A DNA stretch of 64,000 bases from Lingula anatina (lineage: Eukaryota; Brachiopoda; Lingulata; Lingulida; Lingulidae), in the NCBI RefSeq assembly GCF_001039355.2, contig NW_019775410.1, positions 63,298-127,297 on the forward strand, written 5' to 3'. Position numbers and translations under genes: made by a program. Position 1 is the first letter of the stretch; every line of letters begins with the position of its first letter. Shown in pieces: positions 61,401-64,000 of this stretch. The notes beneath the pieces are model-generated. The model had not been told where the DNA came from and made no database searches. It saw nothing but the letters and a program-made list of their open reading frames with translations.

Positions 61401-63750
61401 GATCCAGTGTATTTTATAAGAAGTGGCCAATAGTAAACCGTGTCCAATGAAATATGCTTTTTATATTAAAAAATAAAAATTTTATTTTTAGATACATACA
61501 TTTTATTTTGTATGTTTCAGTCATTGAAAAAGCTTCAACGTATGATAGCTGAAGCAGAGAAAGAATTAGAAAAAAGTAAAAGAGATGAAGAAAAGAATGC
61601 AAGAGACAGAGAAACAGACAGGGAGAGAGATACCTACAGAGACAGAGATAGAGACAGATATAGGGATAGAAACAGGGATAGGGATAGAGAAAGGGAAAGA
61701 GACAGAGAAAGGGAAAGGGATAGAGACAGAGATGGATATAGAGACAGAGAAAGGGAGAGAGATAGGGATAGGGACAGATGTAAGGACAGGAGAAAAAGTA
61801 GATCCAGATCTCCTTACAGCAGAGATTCAAGAGAAGCAGGTTCCAGTAGACTGAAAGGACGGTTTATGAAACCTGGAGACTTGAACTCAAGATCAAATGA
61901 AAGTGAAAGAAGTTTAGATCGCGACAGAAAAAGGTTTTTAAAACCTGGAGAATCATCATCGGAGTCAAATGACAGAGGAGGATATAGAAAATCTGGTGAA
62001 TCAAATTGGAGGAAGAGGGAATTCCAGAAACCAGGAGAAGGACCATCAGTTGTTAGTGAAAAAGATGCAAGTAGTAAAGCACCAAGTTGGAAGAAGGAAA
62101 AAAATCAAGAATCTAAGAGGGAGAAAAAGAGAAGTCCTTCACCTTCAGGTGAGCATCAGTGGTTGTGAATTGTAGCTTGCTCATGCTTTGATCAGTACTT
62201 TTAATTGTTTCTGATACGGTTAATTGTGCTTAGATATATTACTCAGTACGATTTTAAAATTGAAAAAATCTTTTTGGATCATGACTTAGTAAAGTAAGTT
62301 GGTAGTAGAAGATATGCAGTTATATCTACTATTCTTATATTCACATAACCCTACCTATTTCCAGAATCAAGTTCCTCTAGTGCGTCTTCCAGTTCTGAGT
62401 CAGAGTCTGAGGAAGAGGTTCCAAGGGAGAAGTCCTGCTCCCCTCCTCCTCCTGCTCCTCGTGTAGAAATCCTCACAGAACAGCAGATGAATGAGTTAGG
62501 AGCCAAGTTACTGAAGGCAGAACTCATGGGGAACCAGGTACAATAAGAGAACTGAGGAGGCCATATTGACTGGCCACAATGCTCTTATATTTCATGAAAT
62601 TTATATATTATATTTCTTGAAAATTGAATTACTCATTCATCATAGGCATTGTCACATAGATTTTGTTATGTGTGAAATAATTATTTTTCAAATTATTATT
62701 ATTATTACTTTATTAAATTTTTATTCGTGATAAATATTTGATTTTTCATGCACAGGAGTTGGCTGACCAAATCAAAGAAAAGATGGAGGCATCTCGTGCT
62801 GCTAAAGAGCTTCAAGCCAGGAGTGGTCCAGTGAAGTCTAGGGGAGAGGAACAGGGAGAGGAAGATAATGTAGTTGTTTTAACTAGAACAGACAGGTCTG
62901 GCATGGTAAGACCTATTGATGAGAGACAACATGAACCTGAAGGCAAAGGAAAGAGGAGGAAGAAACAGAAAGTAAGTCAGAAGTTCAGACAGCACCAAGA
63001 TATTAGAAATAGATATTGTTTTATATCAGCTAAATTAACAAGCTAAATTGTTTTAAACTTATTGAAATTATAATTAAAATACCACTAAAGAAACCTTGGT
63101 TGGCTTGACTCATCATTTGACATTTCTAACCTTGATCCTACATATTTTTTCAAACTAGTTTACTAAAAGGCCTTTCCATTACAAACTTACCAACACAGTC
63201 ATTCAATTGTCAGAAAATCCTAGGTGTTTAATCAGAATGCTTTGTTTGAATAAAAATATTCAATATGCTGTTTTTGAGACAACACTTTGTTTTATTATGA
63301 AACTCCTCCATTTTCTCTTCATTTCCAGATGGCCACCCATGATAAATCTGGGGAGAGAGAAAGATATTTTGCAGATGATGACAAGTATGACCTCAAAACT
63401 CTGGTAAGTCACACTTTATTTACATATTTTACCAGGCAAAAATTCAACCTCTTGAGGAAATAATGTGGCATTGTCATACAGTAGCTTAGATCGAGTTGTT
63501 TGACTCTGTTTACTCTCTAAAAAAGTATCGCTCTCATATCTGCCATTATTGGATTCACATAGAAGAGCTAACACAGGTTCCACTGTATACTTACACAAGG
63601 ATTGCTAGTCTTAGAATATTGGAGGTGTAGAAATATGTTTTCAAAGCATCGGTATTATCCTCAAACCATCTTTGTATTTTAAAGGTGAAGAGGGAAAAAC
63701 TGGGCACTGCAGAGGATGACAAGTTGATGTTTGCACGTCTGGCAGGAAGG
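58461..63750 (+). CDS. CWF19L2: CWF19-like protein 2, N-terminal two thirds (continues past edge)
   Basis: Nuclear factor of the CWF19/Drn1 family, linked to spliceosome disassembly and lariat debranching. Exons: 58461-58550, 59006-59116, 59412-59525, 59985-60083, 60343-60459, 60827-60944, 61078-61181, 61521-62148, 62365-62537, 62756-62971, 63329-63403 and 63685-63750, all in phase, giving 637 aa so far. Family marks are LRGEDTWMLP (47-56), a lysine-rich nuclear tract (70-100), RDNWMSEDF, ELNPYWKDGG (184-193), WLKKAY and AERYG, LTEQQMNELGAKLLKAELMG, VLTRTDRSGMVRP, RYFADDDKYDLKTLVKREKLGTAEDDKLMFARLAGR in pieces across exons 11-12. Exon 8 has a long RD/RE-repeat tract (about 278-350), then RS residues. 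The C-terminal CwfJ domains must lie beyond 64000. The first ATG after an in-frame stop was chosen. Confidence 0.96.
60955..61010. repeat. (CA)n/(GCAT)n microsatellite in CWF19L2 intron 6
   Basis: CA units flank four ATGC units, immediately after the exon 6 donor. Confidence 0.9.
61600..61790 (+). repeat. Coding hexanucleotide repeat (RD/RE tract) in CWF19L2 exon 8
   Basis: Degenerate AGAGAC/AGGGAT/GAAAGG units on the coding strand encode alternating Arg with Asp or Glu. The tract is purine-only on the plus strand for long stretches. Confidence 0.85.
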
Positions 63751-63785
63751 GTTAGTGTCTGATGTTATGTTAAACATTTAGAAAA

Positions 63786-64000
63786 TGTGTGATATATGAT
63801 ATATTACACATCTAGATATGTGTGTTATATGATATACCACACATCTAGATATCATGTGTGTTATATGATATATTACACATCTAGATATCATGTGTGTTAT
63901 ATGATATATTACACATCTAGATATCATGTGTGTTATATGATATATTACACATCTAGATATCATGTGTGTTATATGATATATTACACATCTAGATATCATG
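63786..64000. repeat. 36-bp tandem repeat in CWF19L2 intron 12, runs off the edge
   Basis: About six copies of a 36-bp unit beginning GTGTGTTATATGATATATTA and ending with CTAGATATCAT. Early copies carry small differences and a shorter unit; later ones are nearly identical. Each unit contains self-complementary stretches (TGTG...CACA, TCTAGA, GATATC). The array continues beyond the window. Confidence 0.95.

Noticed and set aside
61414-61830. 138-codon minus-strand open frame rich in LCLYP-type repeats
   Set aside because: Antisense reading of the RD/RE hexanucleotide repeat of CWF19L2 exon 8.
63778-63999. 73-codon minus-strand open frame with HMISRCVIYHIT repeats
   Set aside because: Because 36 is a multiple of three, the tandem array stays open in one frame; it has no gene-like flanks.
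63786-64000. CRISPR-like array
   Set aside because: The whole 36-bp unit repeats without variable spacers, and the sequence is plainly animal nuclear DNA.

Overview
The window is nuclear DNA from an animal, probably a marine invertebrate. It is AT-rich, the genes have many short exons with clean GT-AG introns, and noncoding DNA is full of microsatellites and small inverted-repeat elements. I assembled exon models by hand from splice sites, reading frame and remembered family similarity. The phylum (mollusc, brachiopod, hemichordate, etc.) cannot be fixed from this alone.

Layout. Positions 1-24,280 form a gene-poor stretch with one N gap (1082-1446), many simple repeats and at least two kinds of miniature inverted-repeat element. 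A KLF5-type Kruppel-like factor lies on the minus strand (coding exons 36084 to 25900; 505 aa). From 36,951 to 42,369 a ~2.4-3.0 kb segment is present twice head to tail, with one N exactly at the junction (39927). Each copy carries a TATA-driven gene for a small secreted glycine/tyrosine-rich protein. The left copy is cut off at the junction and the right copy (41941-42699) is complete. A second secreted glycine/tyrosine-rich protein gene faces it on the minus strand (46037-45534).

From 49.4 kb to the right edge is a compact block of three conserved genes. DNAAF6/PIH1D3 (+, 49467-52308, 190 aa) is a dynein-arm assembly factor. MSL3 (-, 58234-53642, 565 aa) is a chromodomain/MRG-domain subunit of the MSL histone acetyltransferase complex. 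CWF19L2 (+, 58461 to beyond the edge) is a debranching/spliceosome-disassembly factor. DNAAF6 and MSL3 are tail to tail with poly(A) signals only a few bases apart. MSL3 and CWF19L2 are head to head with 226 bp between start codons.

The most unusual signals are four. A six-copy 34-bp tandem repeat in DNAAF6 has copied the end of exon 3 together with its splice donor. The N-marked duplication is probably two haplotypes joined end to end. There is a pair of shell/extracellular-matrix-like glycine-rich genes. Several miniature inverted-repeat elements are present, one with perfect 15-bp termini and a 5-bp target duplication. I found no virus, CRISPR array, rRNA or tRNA gene that I could support.
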